Of a DNA stretch of 64,000 bases, positions 51,515 through 61,517 are shown piece after piece. The translations under genes and the position numbers were made by a program. Under the pieces are notes generated by a model. The model saw nothing but the letters and a program-made list of their open reading frames with translations. It had not been told where the DNA came from and did no database searches. Every line of letters starts with the position of its first letter. Within the stretch, counting starts at the first letter, position 1. The stretch is from Streptococcus mitis subsp. hohhotensis. Its GTDB lineage: Bacteria > Bacillota > Bacilli > Lactobacillales > Streptococcaceae. The stretch is from contig NZ_JAIRCA020000001.1 of assembly GCF_020089495.2 (NCBI RefSeq), forward strand, positions 65,465-129,464, in the 5' to 3' direction.

Positions 51515-51630
51515 TGCTGTAAATTACAGCTTTAGCTTTGATGCAAGAGGTTGCGACACGCTCGGTTGCATTGCCACGCAACGCCGCGTCGGTTTTCTTG
51601 TGGAGCTAGCCTATTATCTTAAATAGACGA
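51515..51630 (+). promoter_or_regulatory. Structured S10 operon leader
   Basis: The leader has a perfect hairpin GCTGTAA/TTACAGC and an extended GC-rich fold in which GGTTGCG can pair with CGCAAC and TGCAA with TTGCA. S10 leaders are bound by ribosomal protein L4 in several bacteria to repress the operon; that this one is an L4 target is inference. It is the only stretch before rpsJ without a frame. Confidence 0.55.
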
Positions 51631-51643
51631 AAAGGAGAAAAAG

Positions 51644-51952
51644 ATGGCAAACAAAAAAATCCGTATCCGTTTGAAAGCTTACGAACACCGTACGCTTGAC
51701 ACAGCGGCTGCAAAAATCGTAGAGTCAGCTACTCGTACAGGTGCACAAGTTGCGGGTCCAATCCCACTTCCAACTGAACGTAGCCTCTACACAATCATTC
51801 GTGCGACTCACAAATACAAAGACTCTCGCGAACAATTTGAAATGCGTACACACAAACGTTTGATCGATATCGTTAACCCAACTCAAAAAACAGTTGATGC
51901 GTTGATGAAATTGGATCTTCCAAGTGGTGTAAACGTAGAAATCAAACTTTAA
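51644..51952 (+). CDS. rpsJ: 30S ribosomal protein S10
   Basis: The 102-residue S10 (NusE) starts [19 protein letters not shown] and contains the [14 protein letters not shown] loop that reaches into the 30S head. It also joins NusB in antitermination complexes. First gene of the S10 operon; AAAGGAGAAA upstream. Length is standard. Confidence 0.98.
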
Positions 51953-52033
51953 TCTAAAGCTTGATACCTTGAGCATAAAAAACGCTCGTTAAAAACTTTT
52001 TGAATAAAAATATAGAAAAGGAACTATTTTCTC

Positions 52034-52660
52034 ATGACAAAAGGAATCTTAGGGAAAAAAGTGGGAATGACTCAAATCTTCACTGAAGCTGGCGAATTGA
52101 TCCCTGTAACAGTTATTGAAGCAACTCCAAACGTTGTTCTTCAAGTTAAAACTGTTGAAACAGACGGATATAACGCTATCCAAGTTGGTTTCGATGACAA
52201 ACGCGAAGTATTGAGCAACAAACCTGCTAAAGGACATGTAGCGAAAGCTAACACGGCTCCTAAGCGCTTCATTCGTGAATTCAAAAACGTTGAAGGCTTG
52301 GAAGTTGGTGCTGAAATCACAGTTGAAACATTCGCAGCTGGAGACGTTGTTGACGTAACTGGTACTTCTAAAGGTAAAGGTTTCCAAGGTGTTATCAAAC
52401 GCCACGGACAATCACGTGGACCAATGGCTCACGGTTCTCGTTACCACCGTCGTCCAGGTTCTATGGGACCTGTTGCACCTAACCGCGTATTCAAAGGTAA
52501 AAACCTTGCAGGACGTATGGGTGGCGACCGCGTAACAATTCAAAACCTTGAAGTTGTACAAGTTGTTCCAGAAAAGAACGTTATCCTTATCAAAGGTAAC
52601 GTACCAGGTGCTAAGAAATCTCTTATCACTATCAAATCAGCAGTTAAAGCTGGTAAATAA
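52034..52660 (+). CDS. rplC: 50S ribosomal protein L3
   Basis: At 208 residues it has the typical start [16 protein letters not shown] and the central loop [21 protein letters not shown] (residues near 135) that approaches the peptidyl-transferase centre. An early assembly protein of 23S rRNA. The weak AAAGGAAC ribosome site sits 9 bases before ATG. Confidence 0.98.
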
Positions 52661-52684
52661 TAAAGAAAGGGGAAATCAGTCACA

Positions 52685-53308
52685 ATGGCAAACGTAACAT
52701 TATTTGACCAAACTGGTAAAGAAGCTGGCCAAGTTGTTCTTAACGATGCAGTATTTGGTATCGAACCAAATGAATCAGTTGTGTTTGATGTGATCATCAG
52801 CCAACGCGCAAGCCTTCGTCAAGGAACACACGCTGTTAAAAACCGCTCTGCAGTATCAGGTGGTGGACGCAAACCATGGCGTCAAAAAGGAACTGGACGT
52901 GCTCGTCAAGGTTCTATCCGCTCACCACAATGGCGTGGTGGTGGTGTTGTCTTCGGACCAACTCCACGTTCATACGGCTACAAACTTCCACAAAAAGTTC
53001 GTCGCCTAGCTCTTAAATCAGTTTACTCTGAAAAAGTTGCTGAAAACAAATTCGTAGCTGTAGACGCTCTTTCATTTACAGCTCCAAAAACTGCTGAATT
53101 TGCAAAAGTTCTTGCAGCATTGAGCATCGATTCTAAAGTTCTTGTTATCCTTGAAGAAGGAAATGAATTCGCAGCTCTTTCAGCTCGTAACCTTCCAAAC
53201 GTGAAAGTTGCAACTGCTACAACTGCAAGTGTTCTTGACATCGCAAATAGCGACAAACTTCTTGTCACACAAGCAGCTATCTCTAAAATCGAGGAGGTTC
53301 TTGCATAA
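52685..53308 (+). CDS. rplD: 50S ribosomal protein L4
   Basis: The 207-residue L4 has the arginine-rich exit-tunnel loop ([18 protein letters not shown], about 58-77). Mutations in that loop give macrolide resistance in pneumococci, and this copy shows the usual sequence GTGRAR there, so resistance here comes from Mega rather than L4. In other bacteria L4 represses its own operon. The stop shares one base with the rplW start. Confidence 0.98.
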
Positions 53309-53604
53309 TGAATTTGTATGATGTTATCAAAAAACCTGTAATCACTGAAAGCTCAATGGCTCAACTTGAAGCAGGCAAATATGTATTTGAAGTTGACACT
53401 CGTGCACACAAACTTTTGATCAAGCAAGCTGTTGAAGCTGCTTTCGAAGGTGTTAAAGTTGCTAATGTTAACACAATCAACGTAAAACCAAAAGCTAAAC
53501 GTGTTGGACGTTACACTGGTTTTACTAACAAAACTAAAAAAGCTATCATCACACTTACAGCTGATTCTAAAGCAATCGAGTTGTTTGCTGCTGAAGCTGA
53601 ATAA
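53308..53604 (+). CDS. rplW: 50S ribosomal protein L23
   Basis: The 98-residue protein starts [17 protein letters not shown], has the [16 protein letters not shown] rRNA-binding loop, and lies at the tunnel exit where trigger factor and SRP dock. TAATG overlap with rplD indicates coupled translation. Confidence 0.97.
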
Positions 53605-53621
53605 TCTAAGGAGGAAATATC

Positions 53622-54455
53622 GTGGGAATTCGTGTTTATAAACCAACAACAAACGGTCGCCGTAATATGACTTCTTTGGATTTCGCTGAAATCACAACAA
53701 GCACTCCTGAAAAATCATTGCTTGTTGCATTGAAGAGCAAGGCTGGTCGTAACAACAACGGTCGTATCACAGTTCGTCACCAAGGTGGTGGACACAAACG
53801 TTTCTACCGTTTGGTTGACTTCAAACGTAACAAAGACAACGTTGAAGCAGTTGTTAAAACAATCGAGTACGATCCAAACCGTTCTGCAAATATCGCTCTT
53901 GTACACTACACTGACGGTGTGAAAGCATACATCATCGCTCCAAAAGGTCTTGAAGTAGGTCAACGTATCGTTTCAGGTCCAGAAGCAGATATCAAAGTCG
54001 GAAACGCTCTTCCACTTGCTAACATCCCAGTTGGTACTTTGATCCACAACATCGAGTTGAAACCAGGTCGTGGTGGTGAATTGGTACGTGCTGCTGGAGC
54101 ATCTGCTCAAGTATTGGGTTCTGAAGGTAAATACGTTCTTGTTCGTCTTCAATCAGGTGAAGTTCGTATGATTCTTGGAACTTGCCGTGCTACAGTTGGT
54201 GTCGTCGGAAACGAACAACATGGACTTGTAAACCTTGGTAAAGCAGGACGTAGCCGTTGGAAAGGTATCCGCCCAACAGTTCGTGGTTCTGTAATGAACC
54301 CTAACGATCACCCACACGGTGGTGGTGAAGGTAAAGCACCAGTTGGTCGTAAAGCACCATCTACTCCATGGGGCAAACCTGCTCTTGGTCTTAAAACTCG
54401 TAATAAGAAAGCGAAATCTGACAAACTTATCGTTCGTCGTCGCAACGAGAAATAA
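53622..54455 (+). CDS. rplB: 50S ribosomal protein L2
   Basis: The 277-residue L2 uses a GTG start at 53622 with GGAGG 7 bases upstream. It has the [13 protein letters not shown] motif near the C-terminus with the conserved histidine by the peptidyl-transferase centre. Required for subunit association. Confidence 0.98.
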
Positions 54456-54501
54456 TATTAAACTAGTCGCCTAAGCAACTAGTAAATCCGCCAGCTCGGT
54501 A

Positions 54502-54518
54502 GCGCTCCATAGGAGCGC
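54502..54518 (+). other. Hairpin in the rplB-rpsS gap
   Basis: GCGCTCC, ATA, GGAGCGC is a perfect 7-bp stem with no T tract; it does not look like a terminator. The gap (54456-54558) also repeats ACTAGT twice. A processing or stability site is possible. Confidence 0.6.
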
Positions 54519-54558
54519 AAGCCGCTGTGGTACAACATTTAAAGGAGAAAATATAAAA

Positions 54559-54840
54559 ATGGGACGCAGTCTTAAAAAAGGACCTTTCGTCGATGAGCAT
54601 TTGATGAAAAAAGTTGAAGCTCAAGCTAACGACGAAAAGAAAAAAGTTATTAAAACTTGGTCACGTCGTTCAACGATCTTCCCAAGTTTCATTGGTTACA
54701 CTATTGCAGTTTATGACGGACGTAAACACGTACCTGTTTACATCCAAGAAGACATGGTAGGTCACAAACTTGGTGAATTTGCACCAACTCGTACTTACAA
54801 AGGTCACGCTGCAGACGACAAGAAAACACGTAGAAAATAA
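54559..54840 (+). CDS. rpsS: 30S ribosomal protein S19
   Basis: The 93-residue S19 starts [18 protein letters not shown] and ends in the basic tail KKTRRK. It sits in the 30S head with S13. AAAGGAG precedes ATG after a 103-bp hairpin-containing gap. Confidence 0.98.
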
Positions 54841-54851
54841 GGAGAACATAA

Positions 54852-55196
54852 ATGGCAGAAATTACTTCAGCTAAAGCAATGGCTCGTACAGTACGTGTTT
54901 CACCTCGTAAATCACGTCTTGTTCTTGATAACATTCGTGGTAAAAGCGTAGCCGATGCAATTGCAATCTTGACATTCACACCAAACAAAGCTGCTGAAAT
55001 CATCTTGAAAGTTTTGAACTCAGCAGTAGCTAACGCTGAAAACAACTTTGGTTTGGATAAAGCTAACTTGGTAGTATCCGAAGCATTCGCAAACGAAGGA
55101 CCAACTATGAAACGTTTCCGTCCACGTGCGAAAGGTTCAGCTTCACCAATCAACAAACGTACAGCTCACATCACTGTAGCTGTTGCAGAAAAATAA
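54852..55196 (+). CDS. rplV: 50S ribosomal protein L22
   Basis: The 114-residue L22 has the beta-hairpin tip sequence [18 protein letters not shown] (about 92-110) lining the exit tunnel, another site of macrolide-resistance changes; no insertion or deletion is apparent. AAGGAG at the rpsS stop serves as ribosome site. Confidence 0.97.
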   Translation: MAEITSAKAMARTVRVSPRKSRLVLDNIRGKSVADAIAILTFTPNKAAEIILKVLNSAVANAENNFGLDKANLVVSEAFANEGPTMKRFRPRAKGSASPINKRTAHITVAVAEK

Positions 55197-55208
55197 GGAG
55201 GTAAAATC

Positions 55209-55862
55209 GTGGGTCAAAAAGTACATCCAATTGGTATGCGTGTCGGCATCATCCGTGATTGGGATGCCAAATGGTATGCTGAAAAAGAATACGCGGATTA
55301 CCTTCATGAAGATCTTGCAATCCGTAAATTCGTTCAAAAAGAACTTGCTGACGCAGCAGTTTCAACTATCGAAATCGAACGCGCAGTAAACAAAGTTAAC
55401 GTTTCACTTCACACTGCTAAACCAGGTATGGTTATCGGTAAAGGTGGTGCTAACGTTGATGCACTCCGTGCGAAACTTAACAAATTGACTGGAAAACAAG
55501 TACACATCAACATCATCGAAATCAAACAACCTGATTTGGATGCTCACCTTGTAGGTGAAGGAATTGCTCGTCAATTGGAGCAACGTGTAGCTTTCCGTCG
55601 TGCACAAAAACAAGCAATCCAACGTGCAATGCGTGCTGGAGCTAAAGGAATCAAAACTCAAGTATCAGGTCGTTTGAACGGTGCAGATATTGCCCGTGCT
55701 GAAGGATACTCTGAAGGAACTGTTCCACTTCACACACTTCGTGCAGATATCGATTACGCTTGGGAAGAAGCAGATACTACATACGGTAAACTTGGTGTTA
55801 AAGTATGGATCTACCGTGGTGAAGTTCTTCCAGCTCGCAAAAACACTAAAGGAGGTAAATAA
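55209..55862 (+). CDS. rpsC: 30S ribosomal protein S3
   Basis: The 217-residue S3 starts at GTG 55209 (AAGGAGG upstream) with [14 protein letters not shown], and has the KH motif [13 protein letters not shown]. It lines the mRNA entry and helps helicase activity. A second frame across the start is a shadow. Confidence 0.98.
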
Positions 55863-55865
55863 CCA

Positions 55866-56279
55866 ATGTTAGTACCTAAACGTGTTAAACACCGTCGTGA
55901 ATTCCGTGGAAAAATGCGCGGTGAAGCAAAAGGTGGAAAAGAAGTAGCATTCGGTGAATACGGTCTTCAAGCTACAACTAGCCACTGGATCACTAACCGC
56001 CAAATCGAAGCTGCTCGTATCGCCATGACTCGTTACATGAAACGTGGTGGTAAAGTTTGGATTAAAATCTTCCCACACAAATCATACACTGCTAAAGCTA
56101 TCGGTGTGCGTATGGGATCTGGTAAAGGGGCACCTGAAGGTTGGGTAGCACCAGTTAAACGTGGTAAAGTGATGTTCGAAATCGCTGGTGTATCTGAAGA
56201 GATCGCTCGCGAAGCGCTTCGTCTTGCTAGCCACAAATTGCCAGTTAAATGTAAATTCGTAAAACGTGAAGCAGAATAA
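55866..56279 (+). CDS. rplP: 50S ribosomal protein L16
   Basis: The 137-residue L16 starts [19 protein letters not shown] and contains the [15 protein letters not shown] region near the A-site tRNA. It follows rpsC by three bases; the AAAGGAGG ribosome site lies in the rpsC end. Confidence 0.98.
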   Translation: MLVPKRVKHRREFRGKMRGEAKGGKEVAFGEYGLQATTSHWITNRQIEAARIAMTRYMKRGGKVWIKIFPHKSYTAKAIGVRMGSGKGAPEGWVAPVKRGKVMFEIAGVSEEIAREALRLASHKLPVKCKFVKREAE

Positions 56280-56288
56280 GGAGAAGGC

Positions 56289-56495
56289 ATGAAACTTAAT
56301 GAAGTAAAAGAATTTGTTAAAGAACTTCGTGGTCTTTCTCAAGAAGAACTCGCGAAGCGCGAAAACGAATTGAAAAAAGAATTGTTTGAACTTCGTTTCC
56401 AAGCTGCTACTGGTCAATTGGAACAAACAGCTCGCCTGAAAGAAGTTAAAAAACAAATCGCTCGTATCAAAACAGTTCAATCTGAAGCGAAATAA
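56289..56495 (+). CDS. rpmC: 50S ribosomal protein L29
   Basis: The 68-residue two-helix protein starts [17 protein letters not shown]; near the tunnel exit beside L23. AAGGAG at the rplP stop provides the ribosome site. Confidence 0.97.
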
Positions 56496-56519
56496 TAGAC
56501 TAGGGAAGGAGAAATTTCA

Positions 56520-56780
56520 ATGGAACGCAATAATCGTAAAGTTCTTGTTGGACGTGTTGTATCTGACAAAATGGACAAAACAATCACAGTTGTAGTTGAA
56601 ACAAAACGTAACCACCCAGTCTATGGTAAACGTATTAACTACTCTAAAAAATACAAAGCTCATGATGAAAACAATGTTGCCAAAGAAGGCGATATCGTAC
56701 GTATCATGGAAACTCGTCCGCTTTCAGCTACAAAACGTTTCCGTCTTGTAGAAGTTGTTGAAGAAGCGGTCATCATCTAA
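56520..56780 (+). CDS. rpsQ: 30S ribosomal protein S17
   Basis: The 86-residue OB-fold protein starts [21 protein letters not shown]; early 16S rRNA assembly protein. GGAAGGAG lies 9 bases before ATG. Confidence 0.97.
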
Positions 56781-56805
56781 TCAAACCTGAAAGGAGAAAA
56801 CTGAA

Positions 56806-57174
56806 ATGATTCAAACAGAAACTCGTTTGAAAGTCGCAGACAACAGCGGTGCTCGCGAAATCTTGACTATCAAAGTTCTTGGTGGTTCAGGACGTAAATT
56901 TGCAAACATCGGTGATGTTATCGTGGCATCTGTAAAACAAGCTACTCCTGGTGGTGCGGTTAAAAAAGGTGACGTTGTTAAAGCAGTTATCGTTCGTACT
57001 AAATCAGGTGCTCGTCGTGCTGATGGTTCATACATCAAATTTGACGAAAACGCAGCAGTTATCATCCGTGAAGACAAAACTCCTCGCGGAACACGTATCT
57101 TTGGACCAGTTGCACGTGAATTGCGTGAAGGTGGCTTCATGAAGATCGTGTCACTTGCTCCAGAAGTACTTTAA
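56806..57174 (+). CDS. rplN: 50S ribosomal protein L14
   Basis: The 122-residue L14 starts [19 protein letters not shown] and has the [15 protein letters not shown] motif; forms an intersubunit bridge and binds RsfS. AAAGGAG upstream. Confidence 0.98.
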   Translation: MIQTETRLKVADNSGAREILTIKVLGGSGRKFANIGDVIVASVKQATPGGAVKKGDVVKAVIVRTKSGARRADGSYIKFDENAAVIIREDKTPRGTRIFGPVARELREGGFMKIVSLAPEVL

Positions 57175-57194
57175 TTTTTAGAAACAAACTAGTC

Positions 57195-57214
57195 CCCTGG
57201 ATTTACCTCCAGGG
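57195..57214 (+). other. Hairpin in the rplN-rplX gap
   Basis: CCCTGGA and TCCAGGG form a perfect 7-bp stem; a second small stem GCCC/GGGC follows at 57216-57227. No T tract. Probably an RNA-processing or translational feature. Confidence 0.55.
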
Positions 57215-57252
57215 TGCCCTTATGGGCGTAAGAAAAATCAAGGAGAAACCTA

Positions 57253-57558
57253 ATGTTTGTAAAAAAAGGCGACAAAGTTCGCGTAATCGCTGGTAAAGAT
57301 AAGGGAACAGAAGCTGTTGTCCTTACTGCCCTTCCAAAAGTAAACAAAGTTATCGTTGAAGGTGTTAACATCGTTAAGAAACACCAACGTCCAACTAACG
57401 AGCTTCCTCAAGGTGGTATCATCGAGAAAGAAGCAGCTATCCACGTATCAAACGTTCAAGTTTTGGACAAAAATGGTGTAGCTGGTCGTGTTGGTTACAA
57501 ATTTGTAGACGGTAAAAAAGTTCGCTACAACAAAAAATCAGGCGAAGTGCTTGATTAA
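57253..57558 (+). CDS. rplX: 50S ribosomal protein L24
   Basis: The 101-residue KOW protein starts [20 protein letters not shown]; an assembly initiator of the large subunit. AAGGAG upstream after a hairpin-containing gap. Confidence 0.98.
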
Positions 57559-57581
57559 TCACGAAGGAAAGGAGAAGTATA

Positions 57582-58124
57582 ATGGCAAATCGTTTAAAAG
57601 AAAAATATCTTAATGAAGTAGTTCCTGCTTTGACAGAACAATTCAACTACTCATCAGTGATGGCTGTGCCTAAAGTAGATAAGATCGTTTTGAACATGGG
57701 TGTTGGTGAAGCTGTATCAAACGCTAAAAGCCTTGAAAAAGCTGCTGAAGAATTGGCACTTATCTCAGGTCAAAAACCACTTATCACTAAAGCTAAAAAA
57801 TCAATCGCCGGCTTCCGTCTTCGTGAAGGTGTTGCGATCGGTGCAAAAGTTACCCTTCGTGGTGAACGTATGTACGAATTCTTGGATAAATTGGTTTCAG
57901 TTTCACTTCCACGTGTACGTGACTTCCACGGTGTTCCAACAAAATCATTTGATGGACGCGGAAACTACACACTTGGTGTGAAAGAACAATTGATCTTCCC
58001 AGAAATCAACTTCGATGACGTTGACAAAACTCGTGGTCTTGACATCGTTATCGTAACAACTGCTAACACTGACGAAGAGTCACGTGCATTGCTTACAGGC
58101 CTTGGAATGCCTTTTGCAAAATAA
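57582..58124 (+). CDS. rplE: 50S ribosomal protein L5
   Basis: The 180-residue L5 starts [21 protein letters not shown] and contains the [21 protein letters not shown] segment; binds 5S rRNA and contacts the P-site tRNA. GGAAAGGAG upstream. Confidence 0.98.
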   Translation: MANRLKEKYLNEVVPALTEQFNYSSVMAVPKVDKIVLNMGVGEAVSNAKSLEKAAEELALISGQKPLITKAKKSIAGFRLREGVAIGAKVTLRGERMYEFLDKLVSVSLPRVRDFHGVPTKSFDGRGNYTLGVKEQLIFPEINFDDVDKTRGLDIVIVTTANTDEESRALLTGLGMPFAK

Positions 58125-58141
58125 TATAGGAGGTAAATCTA

Positions 58142-58327
58142 ATGGCTAAAAAATCAATGATTGCTAAGAACAAACGTCCAGCGAAGTTCTCTACTCAAGC
58201 TTATACTCGTTGTGAAAAATGTGGTCGTCCACATTCAGTTTACCGCAAATTTAAACTTTGCCGTGTTTGCTTCCGTGAATTAGCTTACAAAGGACAAATT
58301 CCTGGTGTAACAAAAGCATCTTGGTAA
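58142..58327 (+). CDS. rpsN: 30S ribosomal protein S14 type Z (zinc form)
   Basis: The 61-residue form has the zinc ligands C24, C27, C40, C43 (TRCEKCG and LCRVCF), so it is the zinc-dependent rpsN1/rpsZ paralogue encoded in the spc operon. A zinc-free paralogue usually lies elsewhere. AGGAGG upstream. Confidence 0.97.
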
Positions 58328-58348
58328 TTTAAGATATCAAGGGCGTCA

Positions 58349-58425
58349 AAACTCTAAGTGAAAATAGGAAACTTGACGAAGAAACTGAAGTTTCTAGGAA
58401 AGTTTATCTTTTTCACACAGAGTTT
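58349..58425 (+). repeat. Long hairpin element, copy 1 (rpsN-rpsH gap)
   Basis: AAACTCT pairs with AGAGTTT, GTGAAAA with TTTTCAC, AAACTT with AAGTTT; the unpaired TAGGA and TATCT between stems are shared with copy 2 at 59032-59107. The outer and inner stems differ in sequence between copies yet stay paired. Confidence 0.75.
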
Positions 58426-58451
58426 AGCCCGGGTTCAGTTGGTTTTGCCAA

Positions 58452-58536
58452 TTTGAACACGAGCTACAGCTTTGGCAAAAAAGACCAATTTGCTTTGGAG
58501 CATCGCTCCTGCATCAAATTGCCTATTTTTGCTCTT
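58452..58536 (+). other. Further nested hairpins in the rpsN-rpsH gap
   Basis: TTTTGCCAA pairs with TTGGCAAAA, and CAATTTG with CAAATTG enclosing GGAGC-ATC-GCTCC. With copy 1 of the long hairpin these fill most of the 284-bp gap, which carries no gene. Confidence 0.65.
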
Positions 58537-58611
58537 GCTGATACGCTCTTTGTATCATGTATTAACTAGCAAGTGCAACTTGCAAACTACTAGTAAGAGG
58601 AGAAAAACAAA

Positions 58612-59010
58612 ATGGTTATGACTGACCCAATCGCAGACTTCCTAACTCGTATTCGTAACGCTAACCAAGCGAAACACGAAGTACTTGAAGTACCTGCATC
58701 AAACATCAAAAAAGGGATTGCTGAAATCCTTAAACGCGAAGGTTTTGTAAAAAACGTTGAAATCATCGAAGATGACAAACAAGGCATCATCCGTGTATTC
58801 CTTAAATACGGACCAAACGGTGAAAAAGTTATCACTAACTTGAAACGTGTTTCTAAACCAGGACTTCGTGTCTACAAAAAACGTGAAGACCTTCCAAAAG
58901 TTCTTAACGGACTTGGAATTGCTATCCTTTCAACTTCTGAAGGTTTGCTTACTGATAAAGAAGCACGCCAAAAGAATGTTGGTGGTGAGGTTATCGCTTA
59001 CGTTTGGTAA
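58612..59010 (+). CDS. rpsH: 30S ribosomal protein S8
   Basis: The 132-residue S8 starts [19 protein letters not shown] and ends GGEVIAYVW; binds the centre of 16S rRNA. In E. coli S8 represses the spc operon by binding its own mRNA, so the structured gap upstream is a plausible control region. AAGAGGAG precedes ATG. Confidence 0.98.
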   Translation: MVMTDPIADFLTRIRNANQAKHEVLEVPASNIKKGIAEILKREGFVKNVEIIEDDKQGIIRVFLKYGPNGEKVITNLKRVSKPGLRVYKKREDLPKVLNGLGIAILSTSEGLLTDKEARQKNVGGEVIAYVW

Positions 59011-59031
59011 TTGATGATGTGAGAGCGTTAA

Positions 59032-59107
59032 AAGAATGCAGTGAAAATAGGAAGTTTGTAGCCGGAGCGATGCTCCAAGACAAACTTATCTTTTTCACCA
59101 AATTCTT
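59032..59107 (+). repeat. Long hairpin element, copy 2 (rpsH-rplF gap)
   Basis: AAGAAT pairs with ATTCTT, GTGAAAA with TTTTCAC, AAGTTTGT with ACAAACTT, and an apical GGAGC-GAT-GCTCC stem caps it. The remaining gap to 59235 shows a smaller GGCC..GGCC repeat near 59200 and no gene. Confidence 0.75.
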
Positions 59108-59235
59108 AGCTCGAACTCAAATCAAGATACAAAGCTCGTTAGAGCGTGTTCAGTTCAGCTCTTGAACTAAATAAGTATCTTAACCCCGTGAAAACTGGCC
59201 GTTCTGGCCTGACAATTTAACAGGAGAAAATAAAC

Positions 59236-59772
59236 ATGTCACGTATTGGTAATAAAGTTATCGTGTTGCCTGCTGGTGTTGAAATCACTAACAATGACAA
59301 CGTTGTAACTGTAAAAGGACCTAAAGGAGAACTTACTCGTGAGTTCTCAAAAGATATTGAAATCCGTGTGGAAGGTACTGAAGTAACTCTTCACCGTCCA
59401 AACGATTCAAAAGAAATGAAAACTATTCACGGAACTACTCGTGCCCTTTTGAACAACATGGTTGTTGGTGTATCAGAAGGATTCAAGAAAGAACTTGAAA
59501 TGCGCGGGGTTGGTTACCGTGCACAACTTCAAGGATCTAAACTTGTTTTGGCTGTTGGTAAATCTCATCCAGACGAAGTTGAAGCTCCAGAAGGAATTAC
59601 TTTTGAACTTCCAAACCCAACAACAATCGTTGTTAGCGGAATTTCAAAAGAAGTAGTTGGTCAAACAGCTGCTTACGTACGTAGCCTTCGTTCACCAGAA
59701 CCATATAAAGGTAAAGGTATCCGTTATGTTGGTGAATTCGTTCGCCGTAAAGAAGGTAAAACAGGTAAATAA
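59236..59772 (+). CDS. rplF: 50S ribosomal protein L6
   Basis: The 178-residue L6 has two similar domains, starts [17 protein letters not shown] and ends with the rRNA-binding [11 protein letters not shown] segment; near the GTPase centre. CAGGAGAAAA upstream. Confidence 0.98.
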   Translation: MSRIGNKVIVLPAGVEITNNDNVVTVKGPKGELTREFSKDIEIRVEGTEVTLHRPNDSKEMKTIHGTTRALLNNMVVGVSEGFKKELEMRGVGYRAQLQGSKLVLAVGKSHPDEVEAPEGITFELPNPTTIVVSGISKEVVGQTAAYVRSLRSPEPYKGKGIRYVGEFVRRKEGKTGK

Positions 59773-59855
59773 TGTTGAGTGGTTGATTCTCAAACACCAA
59801 CCTATTTTCCAACTTTGTGCATAGCACACGATTTAAAACTAAAGAGGTGAAAACT

Positions 59856-60212
59856 GTGATTTCAAAACCAGATAAAAACAAACTCCGCCAAAAACGCCAC
59901 CGTCGCGTTCGCGGAAAACTCTCTGGAACTGCTGATCGCCCACGTTTGAACGTATTCCGTTCTAATACAGGCATCTACGCTCAAGTGATTGATGACGTAG
60001 CGGGTGTAACGCTCGCAAGTGCTTCAACTCTTGACAAAGAAGTTTCAAAAGGAACTAAAACTGAACAAGCCGTTGCTGTCGGTAAACTCGTTGCAGAACG
60101 TGCAAACGCTAAAGGTATTTCAGAAGTGGTGTTCGACCGCGGTGGATATCTATATCACGGACGTGTGAAAGCTTTGGCTGATGCAGCTCGTGAAAACGGA
60201 TTGAAATTCTAA
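59856..60212 (+). CDS. rplR: 50S ribosomal protein L18
   Basis: Translation starts at GTG 59856 (AGAGGTG 8 bases upstream), giving the standard 118-residue L18: [19 protein letters not shown]...; binds 5S rRNA with L5. The longer upstream extension is not L18-like and is rejected. Confidence 0.96.
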
Positions 60213-60229
60213 TAGGAGGACACTAGAAA

Positions 60230-60724
60230 ATGGCATTTAAAGACAATGCAGTTGAATTAGAAGAACGCGTAGTTGCTGTCAACCGTGTTACAAAAGTTGT
60301 TAAAGGTGGACGTCGTCTTCGTTTCGCAGCTCTTGTTGTTGTTGGTGACCACAACGGTCGCGTAGGATTTGGTACTGGTAAAGCTCAAGAAGTTCCAGAA
60401 GCAATCCGTAAAGCAGTAGATGATGCTAAGAAAAACTTGATCGAAGTTCCTATGGTTGGAACAACAATCCCACACGAAGTTCTTTCAGAATTCGGTGGAG
60501 CTAAAGTATTGTTGAAACCTGCTGTAGAAGGTTCTGGAGTTGCCGCTGGTGGTGCAGTTCGTGCCGTTGTGGAATTGGCAGGTGTGGCAGATATTACATC
60601 TAAATCACTTGGTTCTAACACTCCAATCAACATTGTTCGTGCAACTGTTGAAGGTTTGAAACAATTGAAACGCGCTGAAGAAGTTGCTGCCCTTCGTGGT
60701 ATTTCAGTTTCTGATTTGGCATAA
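60230..60724 (+). CDS. rpsE: 30S ribosomal protein S5
   Basis: The 164-residue S5 has the N-terminal [22 protein letters not shown] loop, a site of spectinomycin-resistance changes, with no deletion visible. AGGAGG upstream. Confidence 0.98.
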   Translation: MAFKDNAVELEERVVAVNRVTKVVKGGRRLRFAALVVVGDHNGRVGFGTGKAQEVPEAIRKAVDDAKKNLIEVPMVGTTIPHEVLSEFGGAKVLLKPAVEGSGVAAGGAVRAVVELAGVADITSKSLGSNTPINIVRATVEGLKQLKRAEEVAALRGISVSDLA

Positions 60725-60737
60725 GAAAGGGGATAAA

Positions 60738-60920
60738 ATGGCTCAAATTAAAATTACTTTGACTAAGTCTCCAATCGGACGCATTCCATCACAACGTAAA
60801 ACTGTTGTAGCACTTGGACTTGGCAAATTGAACAGCTCTGTTATTAAGGAAGATAACGCTGCTATCCGTGGTATGATCACAGCAGTATCTCACTTGGTAA
60901 CAGTTGAAGAAGTAAACTAA
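60738..60920 (+). CDS. rpmD: 50S ribosomal protein L30
   Basis: From ATG 60738 (AAAGGGG upstream) the 60-residue L30 starts [20 protein letters not shown] longer in-frame start inside rpsE is not supported. Confidence 0.96.
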   Translation: MAQIKITLTKSPIGRIPSQRKTVVALGLGKLNSSVIKEDNAAIRGMITAVSHLVTVEEVN

Positions 60921-60925
60921 TGAAT

Positions 60926-60959
60926 TTTTAGGGGATGTGCACTATACCATCCCCTAAAA
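60926..60959 (+). other. Perfect 12-bp hairpin in the rpmD-rplO gap
   Basis: TTTTAGGGGATG and CATCCCCTAAAA, 10-base loop, no T tract afterwards. A second stem GGGAGA/TCTCCC follows at about 61004-61024. The 144-bp gap has no gene. Since rplO and secY lie downstream, this is more likely a processing or partial attenuation site than a full terminator. Confidence 0.65.
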
Positions 60960-61064
60960 CTAGATATAGTCATCTATGATGATGTTGTATAGGCGAGTTG
61001 ATGGGGGAGACAACCTTTTCTCCCTTATCGGCGCTAGCATTTTACAAAAGAGGAGAAAATAAAA

Positions 61065-61505
61065 ATGAAACTTCATGAATTGAAACCTGCAGAAGGTTCT
61101 CGTAAAGTACGTAACCGCGTTGGTCGTGGTACTTCATCAGGTAACGGTAAAACATCTGGTCGTGGTCAAAAAGGTCAAAAAGCTCGTAGCGGTGGCGGAG
61201 TTCGCCTTGGTTTTGAAGGTGGACAAACTCCATTGTTCCGTCGTCTTCCAAAACGTGGATTCACTAACATCAACGCTAAAGAATACGCAATTGTGAATCT
61301 TGATCAATTGAACGTCTTTGAAGATGGTGCTGAAGTTACTCCAGTTGTTCTTATCGAAGCAGGAATTGTTAAAGCTGAAAAATCAGGTATTAAAGTTCTT
61401 GGTAACGGTGAGTTGACTAAGAAATTGACTGTGAAAGCAGCTAAATTCTCTAAATCAGCTGAAGAAGCTATCACTGCTAAAGGTGGTTCAGTAGAAGTCA
61501 TCTAA
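61065..61505 (+). CDS. rplO: 50S ribosomal protein L15
   Basis: The 146-residue L15 starts [22 protein letters not shown], has a glycine/arginine-rich N-terminal extension and [12 protein letters not shown]; a late assembly protein. GAGGAG upstream. Confidence 0.98.
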   Translation: MKLHELKPAEGSRKVRNRVGRGTSSGNGKTSGRGQKGQKARSGGGVRLGFEGGQTPLFRRLPKRGFTNINAKEYAIVNLDQLNVFEDGAEVTPVVLIEAGIVKAEKSGIKVLGNGELTKKLTVKAAKFSKSAEEAITAKGGSVEVI

Positions 61506-61517
61506 GAGAGGTGACCT

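Noticed and set aside
52685-55196. Ribosomal mutations in L4 or L22 as the macrolide-resistance mechanism
   Set aside because: The tunnel loops of both proteins show the usual sequence and length, and Mega already explains resistance.
53353-56480. Long antisense frames across the ribosomal genes (serine/phenylalanine-rich)
   Set aside because: They arise from the strong codon bias of ribosomal genes on the other strand and match no family.
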